The translations under genes and the position numbers were made by a program. Source: Microcaldota archaeon (lineage in GTDB: Archaea > Iainarchaeota > Iainarchaeia > Iainarchaeales > JAGVWC01). From it: a stretch of 21,054 nucleotides of DNA. The stretch lies in the NCBI GenBank assembly GCA_018813975.1, contig JAHJAQ010000019.1, positions 1 through 21,054 on the forward strand. Direction: 5' to 3'. Positions 20,734 through 21,054 of the stretch are shown one piece after another (the stretch's first letter is position 1; the number at the start of each line of letters is the position of its first letter). The notes beneath the pieces are model-generated. The model did no database searches. It saw nothing but the letters and a program-made list of their open reading frames with translations, and was not told the origin of the DNA.

Positions 20734-21030
20734 CTAAACGAGTTGCCAAATTTTCGTAGGAACTGTTCGAGTTGGCTTTTTTTCAATCAGAACGATTTCT
20801 TCTTTTTCGCATAATCGATTTAAGATTCCCCGAACAGCAGATTTTTCTATTCCAGTAGCTTTGATTAATTCGATTGTTGTCCTAGGAACTGAAAGAAGAT
20901 TTTTTAACTCTTTTTCAGTTTTGCCAATCGGCAAGCTACGACCTTTACTAGTCTCCTCAAAATAAATTTCTTTTTTAAGGGAGTAAAGAAAAGCACCTTC
21001 TTCCACCTTTTTTCGTTTTAGAATCGCCAT
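20734..21030 (-). CDS. Winged-helix-like small protein (98 aa)
   Basis: The C-terminal two-thirds has the rhythm of a winged helix-turn-helix. One helix is EKELKNLLSV. A helix-turn-helix follows, PRTTIELIKATGIEKSAVRG, with its recognition helix continuing ILNRLCEKEE. A two-stranded wing ends the protein (IVLIEKKPTRTVPTKIWQLV). The N-terminal 35 residues are charged and unassigned (MAILKRKKVEEGAFLYSLKK). The start is ATG at 21030, 24 nt from the window edge, so only part of its promoter is visible. It could be a transcription regulator or a helper domain of another process. The family is not identified and the DNA target is unknown. Confidence 0.6.
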   Translation of the reverse strand: MAILKRKKVEEGAFLYSLKKEIYFEETSKGRSLPIGKTEKELKNLLSVPRTTIELIKATGIEKSAVRGILNRLCEKEEIVLIEKKPTRTVPTKIWQLV

Positions 21031-21054
21031 TGAAAAAAGTTTATCTGTATGACA

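Noticed and set aside
1..21054. CRISPR arrays, insertion sequences, replication origin
   Set aside because: No regularly spaced direct repeats, transposase genes, terminal inverted repeats or origin-like repeat clusters were seen on reading through.

Overview
This window is a gene-dense, AT-rich archaeal chromosome segment. The archaeal assignment rests on the sliding clamp PCNA (N-terminus only, cut by the left edge), the replication factor C large subunit, the exosome subunit Csl4 next to RNA polymerase subunit L, membrane-anchored LonB protease, an archaeal-type signal peptidase, a DUF373 membrane protein and archaeal-type PheRS subunits. Compact spacing, many short basic orphan proteins and small membrane proteins suggest a small-genome lineage, perhaps DPANN. 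The rank below Archaea is inference, since no rRNA gene is present.

Layout. 1-1914 (minus): PCNA start, a small basic orphan, signal peptidase I, rpoL. 1942-2523 (minus): csl4, co-oriented with rpoL. 2650-3489 (plus): SpoIIM/DUF95-like membrane protein, facing csl4 across a near-palindromic TATA box. 3486-4451 (minus): slipin, overlapping SpoIIM tail to tail. 4583-5809 (plus): DUF373 protein, convergent with lonB (5812-7755, minus). 7841-8488 (minus): basic orphan. 8582-11466 (plus): RNase Z, a basic orphan, a sugar-phosphate nucleotidyltransferase and a methyltransferase-like gene that appears split by a -1 frameshift. 11473-12159 (minus): metallo-beta-lactamase-fold hydrolase. 12274-15743: a block of secreted and membrane proteins, mostly unrecognised. 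15882-18973 (plus): pheS-pheT. 18979-20388 (minus): RFC large subunit. 20445-20732 (plus): basic orphan. 20734-21030 (minus): winged-helix-like protein.

The most novel-looking element is at 14635-15743 (minus). Four membrane-protein genes are packed head to tail in the order large-small-large-small. The two large proteins (120 and 121 aa) look like paralogs, and so do the two small ones (58 and 59 aa, both starting M-x-FFKAL). This reads as a tandem duplication of a two-gene membrane cassette whose function I do not recognise.

Expression signals are consistent. First genes of transcription units have a TATA-like box 22-40 nt before the start, often leaving little or no leader. Operon-internal genes carry Shine-Dalgarno matches such as GGTGA, GGAGG or GGGGAT. 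No intergenic stretch exceeds about 160 bases. I saw no complete tRNA, rRNA, CRISPR array or insertion sequence.
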